Shown here one piece after another: positions 8,256-16,915 of a DNA stretch of 64,000 nucleotides. Source of the DNA: JAIBJN01 sp963775505 (GTDB taxonomy: Bacteria; Actinomycetota; Thermoleophilia; Gaiellales; Gaiellaceae); the NCBI GenBank assembly GCA_963775505.1, contig CAVZIL010000007.1:434001-498000 (forward strand). The letters are read 5' to 3'. Position 1 is the stretch's first letter. Each line of letters opens with the position of its first letter. The translations under genes were made by a program, and so were the position numbers. The notes below the pieces were generated by a model that saw only the letters and a list, made by a program, of their open reading frames with translations, did no database searches and had not been told where the DNA came from.

Positions 8256-9004
8256 CGCCGGAGAGCGAGCGGCTCGCCCGGCTCGTTGCGGAGAACCAGC
8301 CGTGTGTCGTCCTCACGGGCGCGGGCATCTCCACCGAGAGCGGCATCCCTGACTTCCGCTCCGCGTCCGGGATGTGGGCCGAGTTCGACCCGCGGGAGTA
8401 CGCGACCCTCGGCGCTTTCCGGCGCGACCCTGAGAAGGTCTGGCGCTTCTACGCGCCGCGCTTCGCCATGCTCGGCGAGGCGGAGCCGAACCCCGCGCAC
8501 CTTGCGCTCGCCGAGCTCGAGGGGCGCGGGCTGGTGCAGGCTGTCGTCACGCAGAACATCGACCAGCTCCACCAGCGCGCCGGTTCGGTGGACGTCATCG
8601 AGGTGCACGGCTCCATCCGAACGTCCTCCTGCCCCGGCTGCGGCGCCGCTTACCCGCTCGTCGAGGTCGTGCCGCTGATCGAGGAGCACGGCGCCCCGCC
8701 GTGCCCGGCCTGCGGCGCGATCCTGAAGCCCGACGTCGTCTTCTTCGACGAGCTCCTGCCCGAGGGCGCGATCCTGCGCGCAGTCGAGCTGGCCGAGCGG
8801 GCGGCGCTGCTCCTGGTCGTCGGCTCGTCGCTCGAGGTCTACCCGGTCGCCGACCTGCCGCGCTCGACCCTGACGTCCGGGGGCAAAGTCGCCGTCGTCA
8901 ACCGGACGCCGACGTGGGTGGACGCCCGCGCCGAGCTCGTTCTCCGGGGCAGCGCCGGAGACACGCTCGGCGCGGTCGCGTCCGTGCTCCGGAGCTCAGC
9001 CTGA
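8246..9004 (+). CDS. cobB: Sirtuin, NAD-dependent protein deacylase
   Basis: About 252 residues. Sirtuin motifs are complete: GAGISTESGIPDFRS for NAD binding, TQNIDQLH, the catalytic His in EVHGS, and a four-cysteine zinc site (CPGC and CPAC). It removes acyl groups from lysines using NAD. The start is uncertain because no ATG, GTG or TTG lies in frame before the first motif. The CTG at 8246 has GAGGG six bases upstream and is my choice. A GTA at 8252 overlapping the TAG stop of the VOC gene is the alternative. The ATG at 8372 would delete the NAD-binding motif. Confidence 0.85.
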   Translation: MGVAPESERLARLVAENQPCVVLTGAGISTESGIPDFRSASGMWAEFDPREYATLGAFRRDPEKVWRFYAPRFAMLGEAEPNPAHLALAELEGRGLVQAVVTQNIDQLHQRAGSVDVIEVHGSIRTSSCPGCGAAYPLVEVVPLIEEHGAPPCPACGAILKPDVVFFDELLPEGAILRAVELAERAALLLVVGSSLEVYPVADLPRSTLTSGGKVAVVNRTPTWVDARAELVLRGSAGDTLGAVASVLRSSA

Positions 9005-9562
9005 GCGTCGCTCGCGGACGTACATCCACAGCGCGATGAGCCCGACGCCGAGGGCCCAGAAACCTGCGACGTAGAGAATCCACGGCTCCCAGCTTCCGGG
9101 CTGGCTGTCGCCGCTCCAGCGCTCCAGGCCGCCGTTGTCCTGCCACTCGATCAGCGCCCAGAGCGGCGTGACGACGAGCATCCCGAACGCCCAGGCGGCG
9201 ACGTGGAACTTCAGCCGGCCGCGGCGCTCGGCCCCGGCGTCCGCCGTTGGCCGCTCGAAGCGCACCTGGAGGGCCATGATCCCGACGACGAGGCTCCAGA
9301 CGCCGATGCCCAGCGCCCACAGCGTCGGGTTCCAGTCACCGGGGTTCCCCGAGTTGCCGAAGTGCTCGAAGGCGCCGCTGGCCTGCCACTGGTTCACGAC
9401 CCAGAGCGTCGTCAGAACGATCGTCCCGACGGCCCACGCGGCGACGTTGATCTTCAGCCGGCGGACGCGCTTCCCGTGCCTCCGCACCGACTCCGCGAGC
9501 TCGTCCTGCGCCTTGGGTGGAGCGGTCGGCTCGCGCTTCGTGAGGGTCTCGGTCGGCACCAC
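8996..9562 (-). CDS. Tandem 2TM-domain membrane protein
   Basis: 188 residues made of two similar halves (about residues 30-100 and 110-182). Each has a RLK(I/F)xVAAWA start, two hydrophobic helices and a W-rich loop (NQWQASGAFEHF and IEWQDNGGLERW), so it is an internal duplication of the small 2TM domain. In other bacteria this domain occurs fused to kinases or alone; no catalytic part is present. The start has GGAGGTGA upstream. Its last codons overlap the end of the convergent sirtuin gene by 9 bp. Confidence 0.75.
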   Translation of the reverse strand: MVPTETLTKREPTAPPKAQDELAESVRRHGKRVRRLKINVAAWAVGTIVLTTLWVVNQWQASGAFEHFGNSGNPGDWNPTLWALGIGVWSLVVGIMALQVRFERPTADAGAERRGRLKFHVAAWAFGMLVVTPLWALIEWQDNGGLERWSGDSQPGSWEPWILYVAGFWALGVGLIALWMYVRERRSG

Positions 9563-9682
9563 TGCTCACCTCCTTCCGAGTCACGCAAAGGATCGTGCCG
9601 GGGGAAGGAGGGCCCATCGGGGCACACGCTGATCCGCGGCTGTGGTTAACGTGGCAGGCCGCCTGGCTAGGCTGACTCCGAC

Positions 9683-11555
9683 ATGGCGACCGCGACGGCC
9701 ACCACCCGCGAGGAGCGCATCGAGGCGCAGCTGAAGGGCCTCCCGGCGAAGCCGGGCGTCTACCTGTTCCGCGATGCGAAGGGCACCGCGCTGTACGTAG
9801 GCAAGGCGAAGTCGCTCCGCGCCCGCGTCCGCTCGTACTTCCGCGGGGGCGACTCACGGCTCGGGCTCGACCGGCTGATCGAGCGCGTCGAGCAGATCGA
9901 GGTGATCGTCACCTCGACCGAGGTGGAGGCGTTCCACCTCGAGCAGAACCTGATCAAGCGCTACCGGCCGACGTTCAACGTCCGCCTCCGTGACGACAAG
10001 AGCTACCCCTACATCGCGGTGACCGTGGAGGACGAGTACCCGAGAGTCATGTTCACGCGGGAGCGGCACCGGCGCGGGGTCGTCTACTTCGGCCCGTACG
10101 CGTCGGCGAAGAAGGTGCGGGAGACGCTCGACGTCCTGAACCGCGTCTTCCCCTACCGGCCGTGCGAGGGGCCGCAGCCGGGGCGGCACTCGGGCATCCC
10201 TTGCCTCGACTACCACATCGAACGCTGCCTCGCGCCCTGCGTCGGCTACGTGTCGAAGGAGGACTACCGCACGATCATCGACGGCGTGATCGAGTTCCTC
10301 TCCGGCGAGACGCGGCCCGTCCAGCGCCAGCTGGAGGAGAAGATGCGGGCTGCGGCCGAGCGGCAGGAGTTCGAGGAGGCTGCCCGCTACCGCAACCGGC
10401 TCACAGCGGTACGCCACCTGGCCGAGCGCCAGGCCGCGGACAAGCGGGCGATCGGCACGGTGGACGTGATCGGGATCGCCGCGAGCGGCCGGACGGCCGC
10501 GGTGCAGGTCTTCCCTCTGCGCGGCGGCCGGCTGGTCGACCGGCATACCTTCTATCTGGAGAACGAGGCCGGGGAGGACGTCCCGCAGCTGCTCGAGTCG
10601 TTCTGCCTCGAGTACTACGGCGGCGCGCCCAGCGTCCCGCCCCTGATCGTGGTTCCGGCGGACGTGGGACCGACGGACGCCCTCGCGGAGTTCCTGTCCG
10701 ACCTGCGGGGCTCCAGGGTGGAGGTGCGCCCCGCCCGGCGCGGCGAGAAGCGGCGCCTGCAGGAGCTCGCCCAGCAGAACGCCGAGCTGGCGCTCGAGAG
10801 CGACGCCGCCAACCGCGAGCGCACGCGCCTCCGCCGCATCGAGGCGCTCGAGGAGCTTCGCGAGTGCGCTCAACCTGGAGAGCCTCCCGCTCCGGATCGA
10901 GTGCTTCGACATCTCGAACATCCAGGGGGAGTCGCCGGTCGGCTCGATGGTCGTCTTCCAGGACGCGACGCCGAAGAAGGCCCACTACCGGAAGTTCGGG
11001 ATCAAGGGCGTCGAGGGGCAGGACGACTTCGCGATGATGGCCGAGGTGATCTCGCGGCGCTTCGCGCGCGCCAGGGAGGTGACGGCAGAGCGCTACGACG
11101 AGGGCTTCGCCGCGATCCCGAACCTCGTCGTCGTCGACGGCGGCAAGGGCCAGCTGTCGGCGGCGCTCGCCGCGATCCATGCCTACGACCTCCCGCGCGT
11201 CGCCGTGATCGCGCTGGCGAAGCGCGAGGAGGAGGTCTTCGTCCCCGGCCGCCCGGAGCCGATCGTCCTCGAGCGCGACTCGGCCGGGCTCCAGCTCCTG
11301 CAGAGGATCCGCGACGAGGCGCACCGCTTCGCCCTCGGCTTCCACCGCCGCCGCCGCGACGCCAAGGCGCGGGAGTCGATCCTCGATGCGCTGCCGGGCG
11401 TCGGCCCGGCGCGGAAGCGCGCGCTGATCCAGCACTTCGGCTCGCCCGAACGGCTGCTCGACGCGAGCCCCGAGGAGCTGGAGGGCGTCCCCGGAGTCCC
11501 GGCCAAGGTCGGCCGGGAGATCCACGCCGCGCTCCACCGGGCGGGCGGCGTCTAG
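9683..11555 (+). CDS. uvrC: Excinuclease ABC subunit C, with a one-base insertion
   Basis: UvrC makes both incisions around UvrAB-bound DNA lesions. Visible parts, in order: a GIY-YIG nuclease (PGVYLF...ALYVGKAKSLRARV, residues about 16-40), a UVR motif for UvrB contact (EEAARYRNRL, about 225-240), the RNase H-like second nuclease (IECFDISNIQG) and C-terminal helix-hairpin-helices. The frame is broken at about 10864. A T between GAG and GCGCTCAAC shifts reading by +1 exactly between LRE and ALNLESLPL. With it removed the gene encodes 623 residues, the normal size. A sequencing insertion is most likely; otherwise uvrC would be inactive. Confidence 0.92.
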
Positions 11556-12487
11556 GCGCCGGCCGCGCGCCTGGCGACGGCCAGAGCGACGCGCATGCGG
11601 TCGAGCACCTGGTACGAGACATCGCGCTCGACCACAGCCACGTACTGCCGCTCGGAGCCAAGTACACGGCGCAGGCCCGGGAGGCCTTCGATCTCACCGC
11701 GTTCCAGCCACTCAGGCTCGAAGGCGGATCCGACCAGTTGCTTGAGCCCGGCTCGACCGAGCAAGGGCGAGTGCCCATCGCGGTCGTCGGCGTCGCAGAT
11801 CTCGTCGACGAGCGCCCTCAGGAAGGCCTGTCCCGAGGAATCCAGGTCGACGAGCGGTGTCCTCTTCCGCACGTCGCGGTAGAGCGGGCGCTCGCGCTCG
11901 ATCGACTGCCGAAGGTCGCGCGGCGAGCACATGCCCAGGAAGGTGCGCTTGCCGAACGCACGCTCCTCGAACACGAGCCGGCGCACGCTCGTCCTCGACT
12001 CGAGCAGGAAGGCGAAGAAGTAGAGCGTGCTGAGCCGCCATTTGGCGCTCAGGTCGATCGCGACGAGCTCGGCGCGCTCGGCCTCGATCTCCCTGACGCG
12101 GTCCAGGATGTCGCTGGCGCCGTTGGGCGTGTCCGGGATCGACAGCTCGGTGAGCGCCTCTGTGGCGTGATCCATCTCTTCGACGCCGGGGCCGATCTGC
12201 TCGGGATCGAGGTCGCGCAGCTCCACCTCGACAGGGCCGGCGCGGAAGCCCTTGACATGCGGAAGGAGCCAGGGCAGCAAGGGAATGGCGGCGACTGCGA
12301 GAACCCAGTGCAGCTCGTTCAGCGACCCGTCGGGCAGCTCTGTTCGGAGGGCCACCAGGCAGGCGACCAGGAGGAGAAACGCCCCCACCGGGCCGAGCGG
12401 ATAGCGGTCGGGAAGTCGCCCCGACGCCAGCCACCCCGTCGCGCTCCGGCCGGGCTTGTCCTTGGCGGTTGCGATGATCGTGCTCAT
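11552..12487 (-). CDS. Hypothetical membrane-anchored protein
   Basis: 311 residues. Two hydrophobic helices lie near the N-terminus (about residues 33-48 and 61-76), followed by a soluble, charged domain of some 230 residues with predicted helices and several Arg/Glu-rich stretches. No family is recognised. The ATG at 12487 is preferred over a GTG six bases earlier. Its stop overlaps the end of uvrC by 4 bp, and its start is divergent from the FrnE-like gene. Confidence 0.65.
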   Translation of the reverse strand: MSTIIATAKDKPGRSATGWLASGRLPDRYPLGPVGAFLLLVACLVALRTELPDGSLNELHWVLAVAAIPLLPWLLPHVKGFRAGPVEVELRDLDPEQIGPGVEEMDHATEALTELSIPDTPNGASDILDRVREIEAERAELVAIDLSAKWRLSTLYFFAFLLESRTSVRRLVFEERAFGKRTFLGMCSPRDLRQSIERERPLYRDVRKRTPLVDLDSSGQAFLRALVDEICDADDRDGHSPLLGRAGLKQLVGSAFEPEWLERGEIEGLPGLRRVLGSERQYVAVVERDVSYQVLDRMRVALAVARRAAGA

Positions 12488-12545
12488 GCCCACAAGACGC
12501 CGAGGCGACGGGATTCTTCCCGGCTCGGCAGGGTAGCCTGAGAGC

Positions 12546-13166
12546 GTGAACCCGCTGCCCGTCGCGATCTGGAGCGACTACACCTGACCGTTCTGCTACG
12601 TCGGCCTGGCCAGGGCCGAGTGGCTCGAGCGCCGGTTCGGCGCGCAGGTCGACTGGTTCCCCTTCTTCCTCCATCCCGAGTACCCCGACGAGGGGTTGCC
12701 GTGGACCGACCTCGAGCGGCGTTACGGGCCGGGGATCCACGACCACACGCGGCGCCTCGTCGAGGCGGCCGGCCTGACCTACGACCCGTCCCCGAAGCTC
12801 CCGAACACGCTGCACGCGCTCCAGGCCACCGAGCTCGCCCGCGACCGAGGCCTCCACGATCCCGTGCACTCGCGGTTCATGCACGCCTACTGGTCGGAAC
12901 GGGCCGATCTGGGCGACGACGAGACACTGCTCGACCTCGCCGCCGAGGCAGGGCTCGACCGAGCCGAGGCGGCCGAGGTCCTCGCCGAGGGCCGCTACTC
13001 GGACCGGGTGGTGGCCTCCACGCAGGACGCGAACCGGCTCGGCATCAACGCCATCCCCGCGTTCGTGCTCGACCGGCGGCTGCTCGTGCTCGGCGCCCAG
13101 CCCGAGGAGGCCTTCGAGCAGGCGGTCGCGCAGCTCGAGGCAGGGGAGCCGCCGCCGCGCGATTGA
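12546..13166 (+). CDS. FrnE/DsbA-family thiol oxidoreductase with an in-frame TGA at the catalytic Cys: candidate selenoprotein
   Basis: The gene encodes 206 residues from a GTG start if the TGA at 12585-12587 is read through. The N-terminus is WSDYT-(TGA)-PFCYVG, matching the SDxxCPWCY active-site motif of FrnE-type DsbA proteins. The TGA sits exactly at the first, nucleophilic cysteine of the CxxC motif, where selenocysteine is used in known thioredoxin-fold selenoproteins. The cis-proline loop is present (INAIPAFVL). A hairpin right after the TGA fits bacterial SECIS geometry. Alternatives are a TGC-to-TGA sequencing error or a true nonsense mutation. No sel genes are in the window. An N-terminal truncation starting at 12696 would lose the active site. 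Confidence 0.8.
12585..12624 (+). promoter_or_regulatory. SECIS-like hairpin directly after the in-frame TGA
   Basis: Seven bases after the TGA, GCTAC (12595-12599) pairs with GTGGC (12620-12624), then one bulged G. TCGGCC (12601-12606) pairs perfectly with GGCCGA (12614-12619). The apical loop is UGGCCAG, or GGCCA if the U-G closes. Counting the U of UGA as 1, the loop Gs are at 24-25; E. coli fdhF has its key loop G/U at 23-24. This fits the accepted bacterial SECIS rules (16-37 nt to the loop, a G among the first two loop bases). It is judged by eye only. Confidence 0.5.
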
Positions 13167-13170
13167 CAGA

Positions 13171-13209
13171 CGCCCCGTGGCCGTGGAATTCTCGGGCCAC
13201 CCCGGGGCG
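13171..13209 (+). terminator. GC-rich stem-loop after the FrnE-like gene
   Basis: CGCCCCG pairs with CGGGGCG and the inner TGGCC with GGCCA, with a CCC bulge and a 12-nt loop. It begins 4 bp after the stop codon and ends before the ribosome site of the peroxidase gene. It probably separates the two transcripts, or attenuates between them. No T-run follows. Confidence 0.5.
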
Positions 13210-13228
13210 CAGGCGGGAAGGAGGGGTC

Positions 13229-14770
13229 ATGCAGCACGGCTCGGAGAGCTACTACGTCCTCGGCGAGGGGCTGCTCGGGGAGAGCGACGGCGGACGCGCC
13301 CGCGTCCTGGCGGCGGCGACCGAGGAGGCGACGCCGCCGTTTCGATTCACGAGGATCGGGCCCAAGGGCGAACGACTGTCCGACTCGGCGCTCGAGCGCG
13401 TCGCGCAGGCGATGACCACGGGCGATCCTCGTCGCCAGTCGCGGATCCCGGCGGGCTTCACCTACCTCGGCCAGTTCGTCGACCACGACCTGACCTTCGA
13501 CAAGACGGCGGTCACGCTCGGCGAGCGGGTCACGCCGGCCCAGCTCGTGCAGAACAGGTCGCCGAGCCTCGATCTCGACTCCCTGTACGGCGCCGGTCCT
13601 CAGGATCCGGAGTCGGCGAAGTTCTACGAGGACGATGTCCATCTCAAGATGGGGAGGACCGACGCGATCGGCCCGGACAAGGCCCGACAGGGCTTCGACC
13701 TGCCTCGGGGCAGTTCAGGAACCGCAGCGGAGCGGCGCGCAGCCGTGATCCCAGATCCGCGGAACGACGAGAACCTCGCGGTCGCGCAGACGCACCTCGC
13801 GTTGATCCGCTTCCACAACCGGGTCGTCGACACGCTGCCGTCGTCCGTGCCTCTCGCGCAGCGGTTCACCAGGGCACGGAGGATCGTGGTCAAGCACTAC
13901 CAGTGGATGCTCCGTCACGATTTCCTGCCTCGGATCTGCGAAGGCGCCGTCGTCCGCGACGTCTTCAACAACGGCCGGAAGGTGTTCGAGGTGGGCGCCA
14001 CCCCGACGGACGTGCCGACGATGCCCATCGAGTTCTCCGTGGCCGCCTATCGGCTGGGCCACAGCATGGTCCGGGATGAGTACAGCTGGAACAAGCGCTT
14101 CGACTTCGGGAGCGGCTTCCTCGATCTTCTCTTCGACTTCTCCGGCTTGAGCGGCAACCTCGGCGGCGGGCGGCGGCTGCCGAGCAACTGGATTGCCGAC
14201 TTCCGCCGCCTCTACGACTTCGAGGAGGCCGGCCGCGACGACCTGACCGTCCCTGCGGCGAGGTTCAATCACGCAATGCGCATCGACACGATGCTCGTCT
14301 CGACGTTGCGCCGGCTGCGCCGGACGCCGGCGGGGGAGACGCGCAACCTGGCGCTTCGCAATCTGCTCAGGGCCAAGATGCTGCAACTCGCCACCGGTCA
14401 GCAGATGGCGAAGTTCCTGCGCAGCAAGGGCGTCGCCGTCACGACGCTCACTCAAGGCGCAGATCAGGAACGGCAAGGGGGCGCCGAGCTCGAAGGTCTG
14501 ACGAAGGCGCAGCGCGACTCGTTTCTCCGGGATACGCCGCTCTGGTTCTACATTCTGCGCGAGGCCGAGCTCAACGGCGGCAAGCTGCGGGGCGTGGGCG
14601 CCCGGCTCGTCGCGGAGACGTTCCACCGGGCCATGGAGGGAAGCGAAGCTTCGATCATCCGCGACGAGTCGTTCCGCCCGAAGCTCGGGCGCGACTCGAC
14701 GTTCAAGATGGTCGACCTGCTCTTGTTCGCCGCGAACGGGAAGAAATCGGTGATCGCCCCGCTCGGCTGA
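13229..14770 (+). CDS. Animal-type haem peroxidase family protein
   Basis: 513 residues belonging to the peroxidase-cyclooxygenase (animal haem peroxidase) superfamily, which is scattered in bacteria. The distal haem site is FVDHDLTFD, with the distal His. The proximal His is in AAYRLGHSMV, matching the family's FRxGHS motif. Asn and Arg residues typical of the core are present around HNRVVD. No signal peptide is evident, so it is probably cytoplasmic or leaderless. Expected activity is oxidation of halides or organic substrates with peroxide. The start is the ATG after GGAAGGAGGGG. It follows the FrnE-like redox gene on the same strand. Confidence 0.9.
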   Translation: MQHGSESYYVLGEGLLGESDGGRARVLAAATEEATPPFRFTRIGPKGERLSDSALERVAQAMTTGDPRRQSRIPAGFTYLGQFVDHDLTFDKTAVTLGERVTPAQLVQNRSPSLDLDSLYGAGPQDPESAKFYEDDVHLKMGRTDAIGPDKARQGFDLPRGSSGTAAERRAAVIPDPRNDENLAVAQTHLALIRFHNRVVDTLPSSVPLAQRFTRARRIVVKHYQWMLRHDFLPRICEGAVVRDVFNNGRKVFEVGATPTDVPTMPIEFSVAAYRLGHSMVRDEYSWNKRFDFGSGFLDLLFDFSGLSGNLGGGRRLPSNWIADFRRLYDFEEAGRDDLTVPAARFNHAMRIDTMLVSTLRRLRRTPAGETRNLALRNLLRAKMLQLATGQQMAKFLRSKGVAVTTLTQGADQERQGGAELEGLTKAQRDSFLRDTPLWFYILREAELNGGKLRGVGARLVAETFHRAMEGSEASIIRDESFRPKLGRDSTFKMVDLLLFAANGKKSVIAPLG

Positions 14771-14788
14771 ACGTGGAGGCTTGGCGGC

Positions 14789-16429
14789 CTAGCCGCCGTC
14801 CGGGGCCATGAACGGGTACCGGTAGTCCCTCGGGGGGACGAAGGTCTCCTTGATCGTCCGCGGGCTCACCCAGCGGATGAGGTTCCACAGCGACCCCGCC
14901 TTGTCGTTCGTCCCGGACGCGCGCGCGCCGCCGAACGGCTGCTGCGCCACGACCGCACCGGTGGGCTTGTCGTTCACGTAGAGGTTCCCGGCCGCGTAGC
15001 GGAGCACGTCGGAGGCCTCGATCACGGCCTCCCGGTCTCCCGCGAAGATCGCCCCGGTGAGCGCGTAGGGCGCCGTCCTGTCGATGAGCTCCAGCGTCTC
15101 CTCCCAGCTCCCGTCCGGGTAGACGAACGTCGTCACGACGGGCCCGAAGAGCTCCTCCTTGAGCAGGCGGAAGTCCGGGTCCTCGGTGCGGATGACCGTC
15201 GGCTCGACGAAGTAGCCCTCGCTGTCGTCGTAGCCGCCGCCGACGACGACCTCGCTCTTCGCATGCGCCTTCGCCTCCTCGATCGCCTCCTTCTGCGTGG
15301 CGAACGAGTTGGCGTCGATGACCGCGCCCATGAAGTTCGAGAAGTCGGAGACGTCGCCGTACTTCAGCTCCCCGACCTGCGACACGAGCTGCTCCTGGAT
15401 CGCCGGCCACATGCTCTCGGGCGCGTAGACGCGCGAGGCAGCCGAGCACTTCTGGCCCTGGTACTCGAAGGAGCCGCGCAGGATGGCGGTGGCGACGGCC
15501 TCTGCGTCGGCGGTCGGGTGCGCGACGATGAAGTCCTTGCCGCCGGTCTCCCCGACGATCCGCGGGTAGCTGCGGTAGGAGGCGATGTTCTCTCCGATCG
15601 TCTTCCACATGCCCTGGAAGACGGCGGTCGAGCCCGTGAAGTGGACGCCGGCGAGGTCCGGGCTCGCGAGCGCGGCGTCCCCGATGTCCTTGCCGGAGCC
15701 GTAGACGAGGTTGACGACCCCGTCGGGGAGCCCGGCCTCCTGGAAGATCTGCATCGTGTAGTAGGCGGAGAGCATCGCCGTCGACGCCGGCTTCCAGAGC
15801 ACGGTGTTGCCCATCAGCGCCGGCGCGCCGGTGAGATTCCCGCCGATCGCGGTGAAGTTGAACGGGGAGACGGCGAAGACGAAGCCCTCGAGCGGCCGGT
15901 ACTCCATCCGGTTCCAGACGCCCGGGCTCGACATCGGCTGCTCCTCGTACATCCGCGTCATGAACGCCGGGTTGAAGCGCCAGAAGTCGACCAGCTCGCA
16001 GGCGGCGTCGATCTCGGCCTGGTGCGCCGTCTTCGACTGGCCGAGCATGGTGGCGGCGTTCAGGGTGTCCCGCCAGGGCCCGGCGAGCAGCTCGGCCGCG
16101 CGAAGGAAGACGGCGGCACGCTCCTCCCAGGGAACCCGGTGCCAGTCCTCCCAGGCCTCGGCGGAGGCCTTGACCGCCGCCTCGACCTCCTTCGGCCCAC
16201 CCTGGTGGACGTCGGCGAGGACGTGGTCCTTGTCGTGCGGCATGACGGCCTGCTTGACGTTTCCCGTCTGGACGTCCTTCCCGCCGATGACGAGCGGGAT
16301 CTCGATCCGCTCGCTCTTCATCTGCTCGAGCCGGAGCTGGAGGCTCGCGCGCTCGGGTGAGCCGGGGGCGTAGTCGCGGACCGGCTCGTTCACCGGCGTC
16401 GGGACGCGAAAGATCCCGGGAGCGCTCAT
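14789..16429 (-). CDS. pruA: L-glutamate gamma-semialdehyde (1-pyrroline-5-carboxylate) dehydrogenase
   Basis: 546 residues, an ALDH-superfamily enzyme of the stand-alone P5C dehydrogenase type. It oxidises glutamate semialdehyde to glutamate with NAD, the second step of proline (and arginine) catabolism. The catalytic Cys is in YQGQKCSAASRVY, the general base Glu in GETGGKD, and FNFTAIGGNL is typical of this subfamily. The C-terminal VAQQPFGGARASGTNDKAG loop is also diagnostic. The ATG at 16429 is preferred over one 27 bp upstream. No proline dehydrogenase is adjacent. It is divergent from ogt, with starts 13 bp apart. Confidence 0.94.
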   Translation of the reverse strand: MSAPGIFRVPTPVNEPVRDYAPGSPERASLQLRLEQMKSERIEIPLVIGGKDVQTGNVKQAVMPHDKDHVLADVHQGGPKEVEAAVKASAEAWEDWHRVPWEERAAVFLRAAELLAGPWRDTLNAATMLGQSKTAHQAEIDAACELVDFWRFNPAFMTRMYEEQPMSSPGVWNRMEYRPLEGFVFAVSPFNFTAIGGNLTGAPALMGNTVLWKPASTAMLSAYYTMQIFQEAGLPDGVVNLVYGSGKDIGDAALASPDLAGVHFTGSTAVFQGMWKTIGENIASYRSYPRIVGETGGKDFIVAHPTADAEAVATAILRGSFEYQGQKCSAASRVYAPESMWPAIQEQLVSQVGELKYGDVSDFSNFMGAVIDANSFATQKEAIEEAKAHAKSEVVVGGGYDDSEGYFVEPTVIRTEDPDFRLLKEELFGPVVTTFVYPDGSWEETLELIDRTAPYALTGAIFAGDREAVIEASDVLRYAAGNLYVNDKPTGAVVAQQPFGGARASGTNDKAGSLWNLIRWVSPRTIKETFVPPRDYRYPFMAPDGG

Positions 16430-16442
16430 CCACCGGCATTCT

Positions 16443-16913
16443 ATGGCCGTGGGCATGGACGTGGTGGCGTACGACGTGCCGGCCTGGGGTGTCGGCGAGC
16501 TCTACTTCAGGAACGGGAAGCTCCTCTACCACGAGCTTCCGCGCGCGGGCTCCCGGCCGGCCGATACCGCGACGCATCCGCTGGCCGATCGCATGCTGGC
16601 GTACTTCCGCGGCGCGCGCGTTTCCTTCGAGGACGTCGAGCTCGACGCGGAGTGGGGGACGCCGTTCCAGGAGGCGATCGCCGGGGCGCTGCGGGCCGTC
16701 CCCTGGGGCGAGGTCGTCACGTACGGCGAGCTGGCCGCCCTCGCCGGCCGGCCGCGGGCGCCCCGCGCTGCGGGGACCTTCTGTGCCGAGAACGCCTTCC
16801 CGCTCGTCGTTCCGTGCCACCGGGTCGTGTCGTCGGCCGGCTTGGGCAGCTACGGCTCGCTCGGCGTCGACTACAAACGGCGGCTCCTCGCGCTGGAGGG
16901 CATCGAGCTCTGA
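16443..16913 (+). CDS. ogt: Methylated-DNA--protein-cysteine methyltransferase
   Basis: 156 residues. The C-terminal domain carries the suicide active site PCHRVV with Cys125, preceded by the helix-turn-helix that binds DNA (GTPFQEAI...VPWGEVVTYGELA). It transfers methyl or alkyl groups from O6-alkylguanine to itself. There is no Ada-type transcription domain. The whiA gene starts two bases after its stop, so the two genes are likely co-transcribed. Confidence 0.95.
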   Translation: MAVGMDVVAYDVPAWGVGELYFRNGKLLYHELPRAGSRPADTATHPLADRMLAYFRGARVSFEDVELDAEWGTPFQEAIAGALRAVPWGEVVTYGELAALAGRPRAPRAAGTFCAENAFPLVVPCHRVVSSAGLGSYGSLGVDYKRRLLALEGIEL

Positions 16914-16915
16914 GC

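Noticed and set aside
8372..9004. Sirtuin starting at ATG 8372
   Set aside because: This start would remove the NAD-binding GAGISTESGIPDFR motif, which is in frame and intact upstream.
9683..12541. A 952-residue UvrC fusion protein
   Set aside because: After about residue 394 the frame is low-complexity sequence lying over the real uvrC 3' part and the antisense of the next gene. It results from a one-base insertion, not a fusion.
14703..16820. Large minus-strand frame of 705 codons over pruA
   Set aside because: It is a shadow of pruA in another frame, rich in Arg, Gly and Pro, with no domains.
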